Source of the DNA: Phytoseiulus persimilis
Lineage: Eukaryota > Arthropoda > Arachnida > Mesostigmata > Phytoseiidae
DNA: 64,000 nt
Assembly: GCA_037576195.1 (NCBI GenBank)
Contig: CM075101.1
Location: 36,456,001-36,520,000, forward strand
Direction of reading: 5' to 3'
In this document: piece by piece, positions 22,742 through 33,895 of the stretch
How positions within the stretch are numbered: position 1 is the stretch's first letter
Layout of the letters: the number at the start of each line of letters is the position of its first letter
Made by a program: the position numbers and the translations under genes
The notes under the pieces: generated by a model
What the model was told of the DNA's origin: nothing
Database searches by the model: none
Seen by the model: the letters and a program-made list of their open reading frames with translations, nothing else

Positions 22742-22749
22742 TTTTTATA
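22742..22749 (-). promoter_or_regulatory. TATA box of cuticle gene 6
   Basis: TATAAAAA on the minus strand, about 55 nt upstream of the start at 22689. Confidence 0.65.
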
Positions 22750-22879
22750 GAACGGATCGCTCCGAAAATATATCAAGGTCATCAGAAACGAACGGTGGTC
22801 ATCATCCCTCTCGCTGCCGGGGCGGTGGCCGACGCATCTCGATGGACACCCAACGGTAGAAAATTTGGGCCTTGTTTCC

Positions 22880-23197
22880 CTAAGGACTAATTTCTCTCTG
22901 ATGAGACCACTGAGTCTCAGAGTAGTTTTCGATCTCTGAAATCATATGTTTAACCATATTCTCCAACTCGTAGCCCACGGATTCAGGGACGCTACGCCTT
23001 ATTCCTTGCCCCTCGACACGCGGTTGTGAACTTAGGATTCCGCGTTTGCGTCCGATATTGTGGAGGCATATCTCCAGCTGATAAATGTTCAGGGCTGTAG
23101 GAGCCCACGTGCAGTGCTCATTCATGACGGTAGCGCTAACAACGGCGATGGCGCCAGCTACTACCACTGCCAGCTTAGCGTCCAATGCCGGACTGTT
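22880..23197 (-). CDS. Possible exon of an unidentified secreted protein
   Basis: A minus-strand frame of about 105 codons, opening just after TATAG (a possible acceptor) and ending in TAG at 22880. Near its start is a strongly hydrophobic stretch, Lys-Leu-Ala-Val-Val-Val-Ala-Gly-Ala-Ile-Ala-Val-Val-Ser-Ala, that looks like a signal peptide. A polar chain with two Cys 17 residues apart follows. There is no ATG before the hydrophobic stretch in this frame, so a first exon would be needed. I do not recognise the family, and a chance open frame is a real alternative. Confidence 0.25.
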   Translation of the reverse strand, partial: NSPALDAKLAVVVAGAIAVVSATVMNEHCTWAPTALNIYQLEICLHNIGRKRGILSSQPRVEGQGIRRSVPESVGYELENMVKHMISEIENYSETQWSHQREISP

Positions 23198-26100
23198 CTA
23201 TAATTGTCATAGGCGAAAATCCGACGTTTTCTTCTATCCCCAATTCTTTATCGCTTCGTACTGACATGATGTGAGTCTCCGCTGGTTGGCCGCCAGAAAC
23301 TTGGAATTTATTCGAATTTTCTAACGGACTTCCATCCATTCGGTTTCCGTCAGGCCCACGAAAATTCCACCGTTGGTATGAATACAATATGCATTCCATT
23401 CCAGTACTTCTGTGAGTTTATCGATGGGTCACAATCAGACCTCAAAGATAAGAGGGAAATGAGAATTTCGATACACAGCTCGGACGCTCTAGGATACTCC
23501 CTCCACACGAGCCCGGGTCAATAAAACTGCAGTCTGCCATCTTTTTCGGATGATGTTTACATCCCCCATTCATGAGGAGGGTACGGGGGACAACCGGTGG
23601 TATTTTAGAGAACTATTCTATCAGGCGTCATTCGTTGTCGACGTCCTCCGAAGTTTCCAACAGTCTCTCAACGGGGCATTCGGTCGGTAGTGAACTCCGT
23701 CGATTTAAAGAGCTCTTGATCCTTATCCGAATCAGAGACCGATACTCGTCATAATTACCAAGATAGCGTGGTATATGTTCGGAGCCTCGGACGATACCGG
23801 AGAGTAAGTATCCCGAAAAGTGAACACGTCCGAGCCCTGGAATATCTCAGGACTTCGTATCATCTGGCCGGAAATATGTCAGAAACACCCCCTGAACGCA
23901 GAATCGCGAGTTTCCCGAGGACCATAGTGACCCGGAAGGAGAGAAATGCTGGGAAAGTCGAGTCTAGCGAACTGCCCTAGCCTCGTATCAGCGCACCTAG
24001 ATGTCCGGAAATCATTCCCGAGCGGAGCCATCCTCCGTTCGCGCAGGATTTCGAGAGGCCGACCATTTTTGAATGTCCGACATCGGCTTCAGCGTGGGAG
24101 CTTGTCAGAGTATTGGATCCAAAGAACTCCAGAAAGAATTCGGATAAATTGTCTCGAGAACCTCGAATCAGCGCAAAATCGTTGTCGGGCCGCCGACTCG
24201 TAACTCTCGTAGTTCGATATAGTTCCTCCATTGCTAACTCAGTCGGTGTAACTCTTTGAGATCACGCTTCCATCGTTCCGAGTGTCTCGGGCTCTCACGC
24301 TCCATGACTGCGACCAACAAGTTCATGCATCGATCATTCTTTGAGCGTCAGTCATGTATTCATCTACGCAGATGGACTGATAGATCTTTCGCGCCAGAAC
24401 TTCGAATCCACCACTGTTAGCAGTGAAGCCTGGGGAATCAGGCAATGGTTGGCCACACAGTCCACCAATCCATTTAGATAGACTGTTTGAGGACTGATCG
24501 CTGGATAGAATTTTCGGTGCGTTCACCAGTGAAGCATTATTCATCTAACTATCCCTCCAACAACATATCAAACGACTGTCGGGTGGCGATCTATGAATGA
24601 CGCCTGAACATCCAGGATCAGCTACTAGGCACAATCTATCGGGAAATCCGTCTATGCATGAGTTAATTTGCTTAACCGCGTTAACATTGTCTGTTGCGGA
24701 ACATCGCAAGTTCGATCTCGGTGTTGATTCATCGTCATCGAAGCATTTCTGAAGAGGCAGACTGTTGTTTTGTGATCTGATGTTGAAGAGACAGGATGAG
24801 AGTCATGAGTGGGGCTCGAAAATCGGGATATCAATCGCTAACCCAACAGAAAAGTCGAGTCAACACCCACTGAGATCGAGCTGGCGACGTTCCCCGATAG
24901 ACAGCGTGAATCCGGTGGAGCTAATCTACGCCAAAGGAGAAAACCGTGTGGACCTCTAGGCCATTTTCCCAGCGGAATCCGCTGCGAGGTCCTCTGAGAC
25001 CATGATCTCGTCGAAGACAACGTCAACCGGCCTGTCCGGGAACAGGCACCTCATCGATGGCCTGCACGCTTCCCGGGATTTTATGAACGGGTGGGAAATG
25101 TGCCCGGAAGCTATCGGCTGGGCTTTCACTCCCCGCTAAATATCGTAGGATCCCCCAAGAACATTTCGCTGATAACATCATAATCAGTTCTTAACTGAAC
25201 GTATTTCAAGCTCAGTCACGGAGAAACGCATCAATTGCCAATTGCTTCGACCAGCAGAGCTCGTGCAGCGAGAACTTCGTGAATACCGTTCGTTAAACTC
25301 ACCTCTTCTCCTCATGTTTGTATGTACAATTCGTACAGAACCTGTTATCACGCAACAACAGCTCCGACAGCAAATGCCAGAGTCCCCACCCAGAAAAAAA
25401 AACACCGGTGCCCCGAAGGCCATCTAACAGAAGATCGTCGGCCGTTAACCCGACGCGTGCCTGCGTAACGCGCCGATCAATACTCAGCTTCAGCTTCGTT
25501 TTCACTTCTTATGACGTAGTAGAATGCTCACGCCCTCGAGTCACTTGAGTGAGCTGGATCGTTGTGGACTGGGATGTCATTGAATCCATTTCATCTGGCA
25601 ATGGATATAAGATGGGAACATCCCAAGCTGAGAATTGAGGTTGCAGGTGCGAAAGCAAGTGTTCTTGACTCTGAAACCGTGGACTCCAACAGGTGGCGAA
25701 ATGAGCATCGTTGAATCATCACTAGGCTGCTTGCTCTGTTGTAAGCGTTCTTGCATCGAGTCTACATTTGAAAATCGTCACATTGCACGGAGGTCATCAT
25801 CGAGAAGCTTCTGTGTGTAGATTTTGCGAGAGCTCAAATGAGCTAGAACCAGCCGAACCAAAGTGAATATTCGCCTTGGAAACCGTTGACCAGACCCCGA
25901 AACACTGGAGCCTGGAGCTCGGAGTGATTCCTCGTATTAAGGTCGACCGGCGGAAATTTCTGACTCTCTCCGGCTCTACAAAATCGGCTTATCGAGCTCC
26001 TCTGTTGCGGGATCAGGCCCAAGTCTGATTCTGTCAGAACTCATTACCCTGGAAAGGCCTCTAAGGTAACATACATCGATAGAGGAAGTCTGGTCCTGTG

Positions 26101-27457
26101 TGCGTTCGGATAGCCCTGAGCGAATAATCTCAACGAGCTGCCCTATCAACGATCGGCTCCTGTTGTATTCATTGGCCCACGTTCGTAATCAACGTAGTGA
26201 AGTCAATCGATTCCCCCGAGAACTGAACAGACCGTAGGAATCACAGCCCTGAGCAAATCATGGAAAATACTCTGACTGGTGACGCTTCGAAGCATCCTTC
26301 GCTGTTCATCAGTCACCTGTTCATTCTCTCAGAGCGACCTGCGTCTCAGAGCAGGAGGACCGGGACAATTCAAATGCGGATTCGATCGAGTTGCTCGACA
26401 AAATATTTCCCCTGAGTGTGAGGAATCACATTTCGAATACCAAATTGAAATGTTATCGCTCCATGAGATCGTCGTACACTTGCGCCCATGAGAGGTAAGG
26501 CGAGACGGGCCACGGCCTGTGCGGTTGCCCTTCGGAAGAGTTTCTCCTGGTTTTTCGATTGCTGCCCGGCTGTCATTCGCCCGGTACGGCAATCTGGCTG
26601 TTCTTGGTCGTCATTGACGATTGAATATCCTGGGCTGATGCAACCCTCCGACAGTTCCTATAACTTCCGGATTGATCAAGGTGTAGAGACGCATTTCGAA
26701 TCGCAGCTTTCCAATGTAGAAGGAGCCTGAACTTTTCTAAGCAATGTGCGACTCCTAGTTGGACTGATTCTCTGAAACCTTGTGCTACTCAATCAGGGTC
26801 GGGGATTCCACCTGAGCTTAAGGAACGAGTGGAACGCTAACATCAGCCGTCTCGCCAGACTGTGCAGCTGGCCTTGCTGGATGACCGGAGTCCAATTTTG
26901 AGATGGGAATCCGAACCCTCAGCCCGTCGGCGACGCACGGACAGAGCTCGAAAGATGTTTCTGATAGATTCAGGAACGAATCAAAAGAGCCGTTCCCTCC
27001 CGACCAGAAATGTTTGAGGTACACATCTCTTTGCCAGCCTCATCCACGCTCTCACTCTTTTGAGTAGCCGTTGGCTGATGGCCTCAATCTGATATCGAGT
27101 CCCGTGCCTCATTCGGGGCTATTGCGTGCTTGACCAGTGGGAATTCATAGAGGGTAGCTCTAGCCAATGATTTCAATTGTACAATACGGCGGTTACTCTG
27201 GCAGTGTGTAATCACTGTGATCATTTCTAGAGAAATTCTTGGAGAATGGCGCCCTGATGTTCTCTCGGGATGCTTCGGCGCCCAGGGTCTTTCTTCAACA
27301 AATTTAGAATGATAACTGCTTTCATGTTCAGCAGAGGAACTTTTCACACCACGCACGAAAGCCACCAATCTTGAGAATCGATGACTCCTGAAACTTCACC
27401 ACTTACGAGCCACAGAAGAAATTCGCGATTCCCATCATAGAATTCAACGAAGTGAGC
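23198..27457. other. Gene-poor stretch between cuticle genes 6 and 7
   Basis: Short open frames only. A perfect minus-strand splice-donor consensus (AGAGGTGAGT, near 25300) follows a 68-codon open frame, but that frame has no ATG and no recognisable domain. Nothing here can be supported as a gene. Confidence 0.4.
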
Positions 27458-27540
27458 TTTACTCAACGAATTAACTGTTCTCTCTCGAGTGTTCCATGTA
27501 AACTCTGACTGCTTCCCATTCGGACGGGACTCGGGGGTTC

Positions 27541-29080
27541 TTAAGCAATGATTTTGCTGGCAAGTCCGTGGTAGCCGAAACCATAGATGGAGGGAGTGGC
27601 GGCATAAGAGTGAGCGTAGATGGAAGGAGCCGCGTAGCTGTGAGCGTAAACTGAGGGGGCGGCATAGCTGTGACCGTAAACTGAAGGGGAGGCATAACTG
27701 TGACCGTATACAGAGGGGGCAGCGATGACGTGTCCGTAAGAGGCGATCTTGGCTACGGGAGCGGCGGCGTAGGTGGCGATAGCGGGAGCCGCGGAATAGG
27801 TGGCGACCTTGGCAACGGGAGCGGCAGCATAGGTGGCGACAGCAGGCCCAGCAGCTACGTGATGAGTAGTTGCGCTGTACGAGGCGACAGCGGGAGCGGA
27901 CACAGCAACGGGGGCAGCAGCATACGTGGCAACAGTGGGAGCAGCCACCGCAACGGGAGCAGCGTGAACAGTTCCGTGGCTCACAGCGCTGGAGTAAGAG
28001 TGAGACTTGGCGACAGCTACGGGAGCAGCAGCATAGGTAGCGACAGCGGGAGCAGCAGCATAGGTAGCGACGGCGGGAGCAGCAACGGCGACGGGGGCAG
28101 CGTGGAACTGTCCGTGGTTGACGGCAGTGGAGTAGGAGTGAGACTTTGCGACGGCTACCGGAGCAGCAGCATAGGCCGCGACGGCCGGAGCAGCTGCATA
28201 AGTGGCGACAGCGGGAGCAGCAACAGCGACGGGGGCGGCGTGTACAGTCCCGTGGTTGACGGCGCTGGAGTAGGAGTGAGACTTGGCGACAGCGACGGGG
28301 GCAGCATATGCAGCGACGGCGGGAGCTGCCACGTGGGCAGCATAGGTAGAGACAGCGGGAGCGGTGGCATAGGTGGCGACGGCGGGAGCGGCAACAACGG
28401 GAGCGGCGTAGGAAGCAGCGGCAACAACGGGCGCGGAAGCAACGTTATAGGCGGCCGCAGCGGGAAGGGAGGGAGCGGTTCCCTGCTCGTTGGTGGAGAT
28501 CGAGGCACGGAATCCGGCACCATCGGCGACGTAATTCACCACTCGTTGACGTCCATCGATAACGTTGAGTCCGTAAGAGCCGACCTTGACTCCGGGAGAC
28601 CCGGATTCCTGACGGAAAGAACCTCCAGTCGAGTGCTTCTCGTCGTATCCAAAGGCGTAGTTTCCGAGACCCTGCAGAGTAGAATCACAAAGAAATGAAT
28701 AGTTTTCGACAAAGACCAATCGAGCGAGAATCAATCAAGTGGATGTCCATCTCCAGGCCGAGGTGACGCATAATTGGTTCATCACGGACCGATTAGGTGA
28801 GAAAAAACTCTCGTTTTCGGTATATCATTGCCAAAGACTATTCTGATAGTTTACAACCCTATCAAGTGGATCGAAGAAATCTTGAAGTGCGTTCAGTTTG
28901 AAGAGTCGCCTTGGATGAGCCTGGGCGCGGAGGCCATTCGTCAAAGGGGTCTTAGCTCCGGAAAAGTGTGAAAAAACAACTCACATCCTCAGAGCGGTGC
29001 TGAACCGAGCTCCCGGAGGACAGCACAACACCGGCATTTGAAGCGGCGACAGCGACGGCGAGAACGATGAAGGCCTTCAT
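27541..29080 (-). CDS. Cuticle protein 7, long repeat-tailed Rebers-Riddiford type (408 aa)
   Basis: Coding exons 28985-29080 and 27541-28671 are joined by a 313-nt phase-0 intron, the longest in the family (donor GTGAGT, acceptor TGCAG). Exon 1 (32 codons) is a signal peptide plus linker ending His-Arg-Ser-Glu-Asp. The chitin-binding domain has Tyr-Ala-Phe-Gly-Tyr-Asp, GSYGLNVIDGRQR and NYVADGAGFRAS. About 300 residues of Ala/Val/Pro/Tyr-rich tail follow, including three 46-residue units around Lys-Ser-His-Ser-Tyr-Ser and His-Gly. Unlike the other members it ends in a different Tyr-rich module: five roughly 10-residue repeats of the type Pro-Ser-Val-Tyr-Gly-His-Ser-Tyr-Ala-Ala, then Gly-Leu-Ala-Ser-Lys-Ile-Ile-Ala. 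The Tyr/His-rich end suggests cross-linking in hardened cuticle (inference). Only a variant AGTAAA poly(A) signal is visible near 27458. Confidence 0.92.
27991..28276 (-). repeat. 138-bp coding repeats in cuticle gene 7
   Basis: The marker GGAGTARGAG (plus strand) recurs at 27991, 28129 and 28267, exactly 138 bp (46 codons) apart. Each unit encodes Ala-Val-Ala-Lys-Ser-His-Ser-Tyr-Ser followed by an Ala/Pro/Val block. Confidence 0.85.
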
Positions 29081-29130
29081 TATGTCTTCCGTTGAATCGA
29101 GAGATCTGCTTGAGAGAACGGTGGTCAACG

Positions 29131-29138
29131 TATTTATA
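29131..29138 (-). promoter_or_regulatory. TATA box of cuticle gene 7
   Basis: TATAAATA on the minus strand, about 55 nt upstream of the start at 29080. Confidence 0.65.
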
Positions 29139-32100
29139 GCGACATGCGAACCCCGGAGCCCGCCCTGTCCTTGTCAAGGGCGACGACGCTGGTCCACAAG
29201 AATTTTGTGGAAAGTAGCGAACGAAGACATCACATGGACAGTCCGCTTATCGATCCCGCCCAGAAAAAGTCGTTCCGTTCATCTCTCTGGACTCTGGATG
29301 CGACCAGCGGGCCTGTCCGCGGTTTTGGCCAACTGTCAACCGGTAAACACCAACGAGGCGTGCCGTTGCAATGGAATGCGCCAGAACAAAACAGTTCCAC
29401 GTGCATGGAATCCCGATCTTGGAGGTTAGCTTGACCGGAATCTAGGAATTCAGAGGATGTGTGGTAAAAAATAGATCTGAAGTCCCAACCTCATGCGCCG
29501 GATCAGAACTGTCGAGTCTCTGATTTCACGGGGGTTTTGCGTGACAACACAGGAGAGCTCGGATTACATCGTGCCGAATCGGCTTCCGAGGAAAGTTAAC
29601 GCAAGTAATTTACATCCGAGCTTGCTGCAATTGATTCCAAGTTTGAGAGCAGCTTTCACTTCTACCGATTCCTGCGAATCCTCGGGGCAGATGACGAATC
29701 TAAGTGGTAGAATTGGCAGAATCTGATCCCGAATCAATTATCGAACCTTTCGTTCGGAATTCGCGATCCGCGTGAAGGAGAAAATGTCCAGAAAAATGCA
29801 CGAATTTGACTTTTTTTCTTCCAGGCCGACTTCTTCTTCTCCGAAGGTCGATCCGCGCGTCCGAAATGTCCTTGGTCGCTCGCCTTTTCGTCTGGCCGCT
29901 CCGTCGGCTGTCCGAGGGGCGAACCGGCCGGCCGACTGGCCGTTTAATGGGCGTTATATAATTTCGGCAGTCACTCTCGTCTTATCCGCTCGCATCTGTC
30001 TCCGCATTTGTATGAGTGTTCGCGTCTCTGCGTGTCTGTTTGTGTCTCTGTATGTACACCCGTCCCAAAGTTGCATGGGATCTTCTGGGAGTCGGGCATC
30101 TGTTGGTTCGGACGAACCCTCGAGGAAGGAATCTGCCCTTGATTGGGTTTGGTTTGCGACAACGAGATCAGTTCATAGAAGGACCACCCTTTTCGGCCCC
30201 TCTCCTCCGCGTCCACTGCCATCAACGCTCGACTCCGTGTAACGGCTTCATATCCTGATTTGACAACGATCGATTTCGACATTGTAATCTCCCGTAGAAT
30301 GTGCGCGGATTTGGATAAGGCTGCTTTGAAGCGGCCGAAAACATCGTTCGATCGCCTTCTGGGTTGCTCTGAGGTGCCGAAGATCTCAATTTGGCATTTT
30401 TGACTGGGAACGGAGGACCTTCACTGCTCCATGCCGCGCATTCCTCCCATCCGGGAGCCATTGAAACAGAATGGCGAAATTGTCATATTTCATGATCGAT
30501 GACGATCCCGGATGCTCTCATCCACGGAAGAAGTTTGCACTGAATTTCCATCCCAGGGGAAAGAATACTGCGTACGTTCACTCTAGCAAAGTCTCATTAC
30601 GGGAGCGGAGGCTCAAGGCCCGGGATCCGCACGGACCTTCACCATCACGGGAAGATACTTTCGGTCCAAATCTGGGAAAGCGAAATCGTCATTTCATTCA
30701 TGCCATGCTCGAGCTCTCTCCTTTACATTGTGCCTCGATGATTCTGCGGAGATGAAACACTTTGAGCGAGCTTCGCTTTCACATCCGGCCCCCGCCTTCG
30801 TGAACGTAGCAGAAAGTCCACTTTCGACTCCATGGATGTGGGGGACATGCTTTCTGTTGGTGGTCACGCGATAGAGTCCTGCTGCGCCAACGCACGCGAT
30901 GTAGCACAATTCTACATAAATCACTTAGTTATCTGCTGCGGGTCAATTGGGTCGGCCGGTCGTTTGCCTCGTTGGATGCTTGTCTGTTTGCTTGTTTGAG
31001 CGGTGATAAAAAAGCGATCATCGTCAGGTCTGACCCAAAAACTCAGAAGGACCTCTAACACAGCCACCGTCGGTATCAAGCGCGACACCAAACCTGGAAA
31101 TAGGATAGCGGCGCGGGGATAACGCTACCGTGGCAAGCCTTCCCACTGTTTGCGTTACGGACAGTTTCCCCCGGAGCCAATGATCGAACTTGGGCGTGCT
31201 TGATAGGTCCTGGATGCAATTCAAATTCGTTCGGGTGCAGGAGATCCAGGAGGATTATTGACTGGGTCTTAGCTAGAAGAAGCGTTCTCATCAAGAGCTA
31301 ATCGGTGGCTTTGGGGCGGCTGACACGCGCTTTATCACGTCTTCATGATGGGGCTCGTGATCTAGGGAATGATTCGGCTTTCTCTCTGCTCGGAGATGCG
31401 AGCGTGTCTCCGCATGGTTCAATCCCGAGATCCGGTCACGTATGTATCACTCAACCTCACGCCGCATCATGACTAAAACACAGAGCCGGCAACGTTAGAA
31501 AACAGAGATACGATCAGAACTCCGCGGTCTGGCGGTACGCGCATAGGAGAACACCGCAGTATACACCAATTTGATGAGGGTTTGAAGGAGTTTCTTAGCA
31601 AGCTGTGATCAGACCTGATAATCCTTCATCGAGCAAGTTGTGCGAGCGCCTGAGCACGATTTGACGGCTCACATGCGTCGGTGAAAATAGTTCCAATCGG
31701 AAAGTGTGAGTCTCGGATGAATAATTGAAGAGAAAGGGGAGGTGGCGTTGACGAATTCTTCACTAGAAGATTCTCAACTGCTTCATCAGACGACGGCTTA
31801 ATACATAACTTAAGCCCTCTCGGCGGTCACTCGAATCAAGGAGCTTCTCTTATTTTTTGGAGCCTGGTACCAAGGAGAGAGGCTGGACCAGCAAATTACT
31901 GGACTGGTGTTTTCCTCTCGTTGCCTTGCTCGTCTCCTTAAACCAACGCCAGTCTCAAAATGGAACTCGGGCGGCTTTCCCTGCGGAATCTCATCATCGC
32001 TTTATACTCGTCACTTTTTCCCGTCGAATCCCTTCTGGATACCGAGTGACCTGAGAGCCACCTGAACAGACAGTATGTATGAATATTGAGAACGCCATTC

Positions 32101-33192
32101 ATCTCATATTCCTCCAGGAAGTCCGACAAAATGAGAGCGTCCTCTGAAAAATTCCTTGTCAATGGAAAAAAAATCCTCCTTGACGATCGCATGAGCGCTT
32201 CAATGGAACCGCTTGTCCTCAACATGCTTCCCGCAGACGAACAGGGCGACAGACTTCAGAACTCTGATGGAGAGCTGTTCCTCCTCTACGCTATCTTTTT
32301 TTTCTGATAGACGCGAGCGAACGGTCAGGCGAACGATTGTGCGAATTTATGACAGAGCTAGATCTTGAACGAAGTAGTCTGTTGGGTTCATCTTTTGCAT
32401 TCAAATCATGGAGCGCCCTCCTCAAGATCCCTATCAAGAAATTCATGTTGGCGACAACTCATCTATGGGAATGCTCCCCAGGCCATGGGAGGGGCGACCC
32501 ATGTTAAAAATTGGTTTCGGAATCCGCCTCCCGCGTCGTCTGATGGGTAGGCTGCAAGAAGAAGCTGATGTTCACTCTTCCACCAACCGGTTTTGATCTG
32601 AATTTTCCGACATTGCGAAATACGTCTCCCAATCTCGGACCAAATGCAGCGAGCGTCAGCGGCCCACCAGGCATGATGACGATTACGAAACTCGGAGCGA
32701 CCTTCGTGATGAAACCATGGTCTGCGAAAGCCATTGGAGATCGAGTAGCTCGGTGATGTTATGCAGGCCAGATCGTGGTCGTTGATCGGCGCTCACTCGC
32801 TCGATGGTGCAGCTGTGGAACGTAGCGCTGAATAAAACGCAGCTATTTAAAGTCGAGAATGCGTTGCGGGTTCCAATTGTTTCCAGCGGATTCCCAAATC
32901 ATTCGATGGGTCTGGAATCGCACTTGTTGAGCGCATTCATACCCCGACCCTGATTCAATTTTTCAGGAGTCGCACGTGGTCCGGAAAGATGACGGTGACC
33001 ATTTGGCGGGATAAAAACCCGCGTCCTACTTTGTGTCGCTTCTCGGTGAACGACCGTCCGTAGGAACTTTGACCCACAGCTGCCACCAGCTGCTCCCGGG
33101 CTCCACTACGCTCCTCCTTCAGCCGCGCATAAACTAATTGCGTTCGCTGTCGCCTTGGAGTTTGACATCCACCCTTATTTCCGGACTAAACC
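29139..33192. other. Gene-poor stretch, no gene recognised
   Basis: The longest open frame (29772-30242, +) crosses a pyrimidine-rich tract and has no domain. An ATG frame at 32408-32596 (+) and an overlapping one at 32568-32756 (+) look mildly protein-like but match nothing I know. No transposon ends seen. Confidence 0.4.
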
Positions 33193-33492
33193 TCAGTTGC
33201 TCTTCTTAGCAATCGAGGAAGATCCAGGCGGCGAGATGGCCGGTAGAGCGGTCTGCATTTCACGCGCGGATTGGCACTGGAATGCGAGCGAAGTCTCGAG
33301 CTGCTGAACGAGCTCATTGTCCACGTTTCCCACTTTGTTCAGGCCTCCGATCAGGCCAACCCAGACCTCTGGAACAAAAAGACCGACGGAACAACCGCCT
33401 CGACGCAGCTTCCCCGATATTGACCAGAAGACTGAAGCTCTGAAGGGGGCTGGAGCGACGAAGAGAGCTCTTTGCAGAGAGACTCTTCTCAT
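33193..33492 (-). CDS. Possible small ORF or terminal exon, unidentified (up to 99 aa)
   Basis: A minus-strand ATG frame of 99 codons ending in TGA. Its second half reads as a helical, polar chain containing Asn-Glu-Leu-Val-Gln-Gln-Leu and two Cys-Gln/Gln-Ser pairs. That half can also begin at an acceptor (TTCCAG, about 33370), so it may be a last exon. The N-terminal half is basic and acid-poor, as in a mitochondrial presequence, if the single-exon reading is right. The opposite strand is also open over part of this stretch (ending about 33418, with a plus-strand AATAAA at 33581-33586), so the coding strand is uncertain. No family recognised. Confidence 0.22.
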   Translation of the reverse strand: MRRVSLQRALFVAPAPFRASVFWSISGKLRRGGCSVGLFVPEVWVGLIGGLNKVGNVDNELVQQLETSLAFQCQSAREMQTALPAISPPGSSSIAKKSN

Positions 33493-33660
33493 ATCGAGAG
33501 TCGAGCGGTATCGGAATTCGTTTTGATTCCTTTCTCATCTGCAAGACGATTCGGGAAAAGGAGGACATTGAAAATTGATAAATAAACGTTCGGCCCAGCT
33601 GGGATTTCCATTTATGTTTAGATCACCTCCTCCTCCGGTCGATCCAGAATGGCGACTCGG

Positions 33661-33795
33661 TTATTCTCTGCGAAACTTCCGAGCTGGGAGCTTCGAAGTT
33701 CTCCTCATTTTCTTCTCAGCGGCCTCGAGTTTTCCAAGTTCTTTCTCGTGAGCTATCTGAGTGGCGCAGTAGGACACCGCAGAGACGAAATCATT
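33661..33795 (-). CDS. Possible terminal exon of an unidentified gene
   Basis: After a pyrimidine-rich acceptor (TTTCTCCTAG, AG at 33796-33797) the minus strand has 44 in-phase codons then TAA at 33661-33663. The peptide is strongly helical and charged: Ile-Ala-His-Glu-Lys-Glu-Leu-Gly-Lys-Leu-Glu-Ala-Ala-Glu-Lys-Lys, with a basic end Ala-Arg-Lys-Phe-Arg-Arg-Glu. Exon-like composition and acceptor quality are the only support. I could not find the preceding exon or a family. Confidence 0.3.
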   Translation of the reverse strand, partial: NDFVSAVSYCATQIAHEKELGKLEAAEKKMRRTSKLPARKFRRE

Positions 33796-33895
33796 CTAGG
33801 AGAAAGTCAGGACTCCGATGCGCAACAACTACGAGCGGAGCTGGTTCACCAACTCGTTAGATGTCGACGAGATCGCTCCTGTGCGCTGATTTAAG

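Noticed and set aside
25299-25505. 68-codon minus-strand frame ending at a perfect GTGAGT donor
   Set aside because: There is no ATG in the frame and no upstream acceptor with a matching phase, and I recognise no domain.
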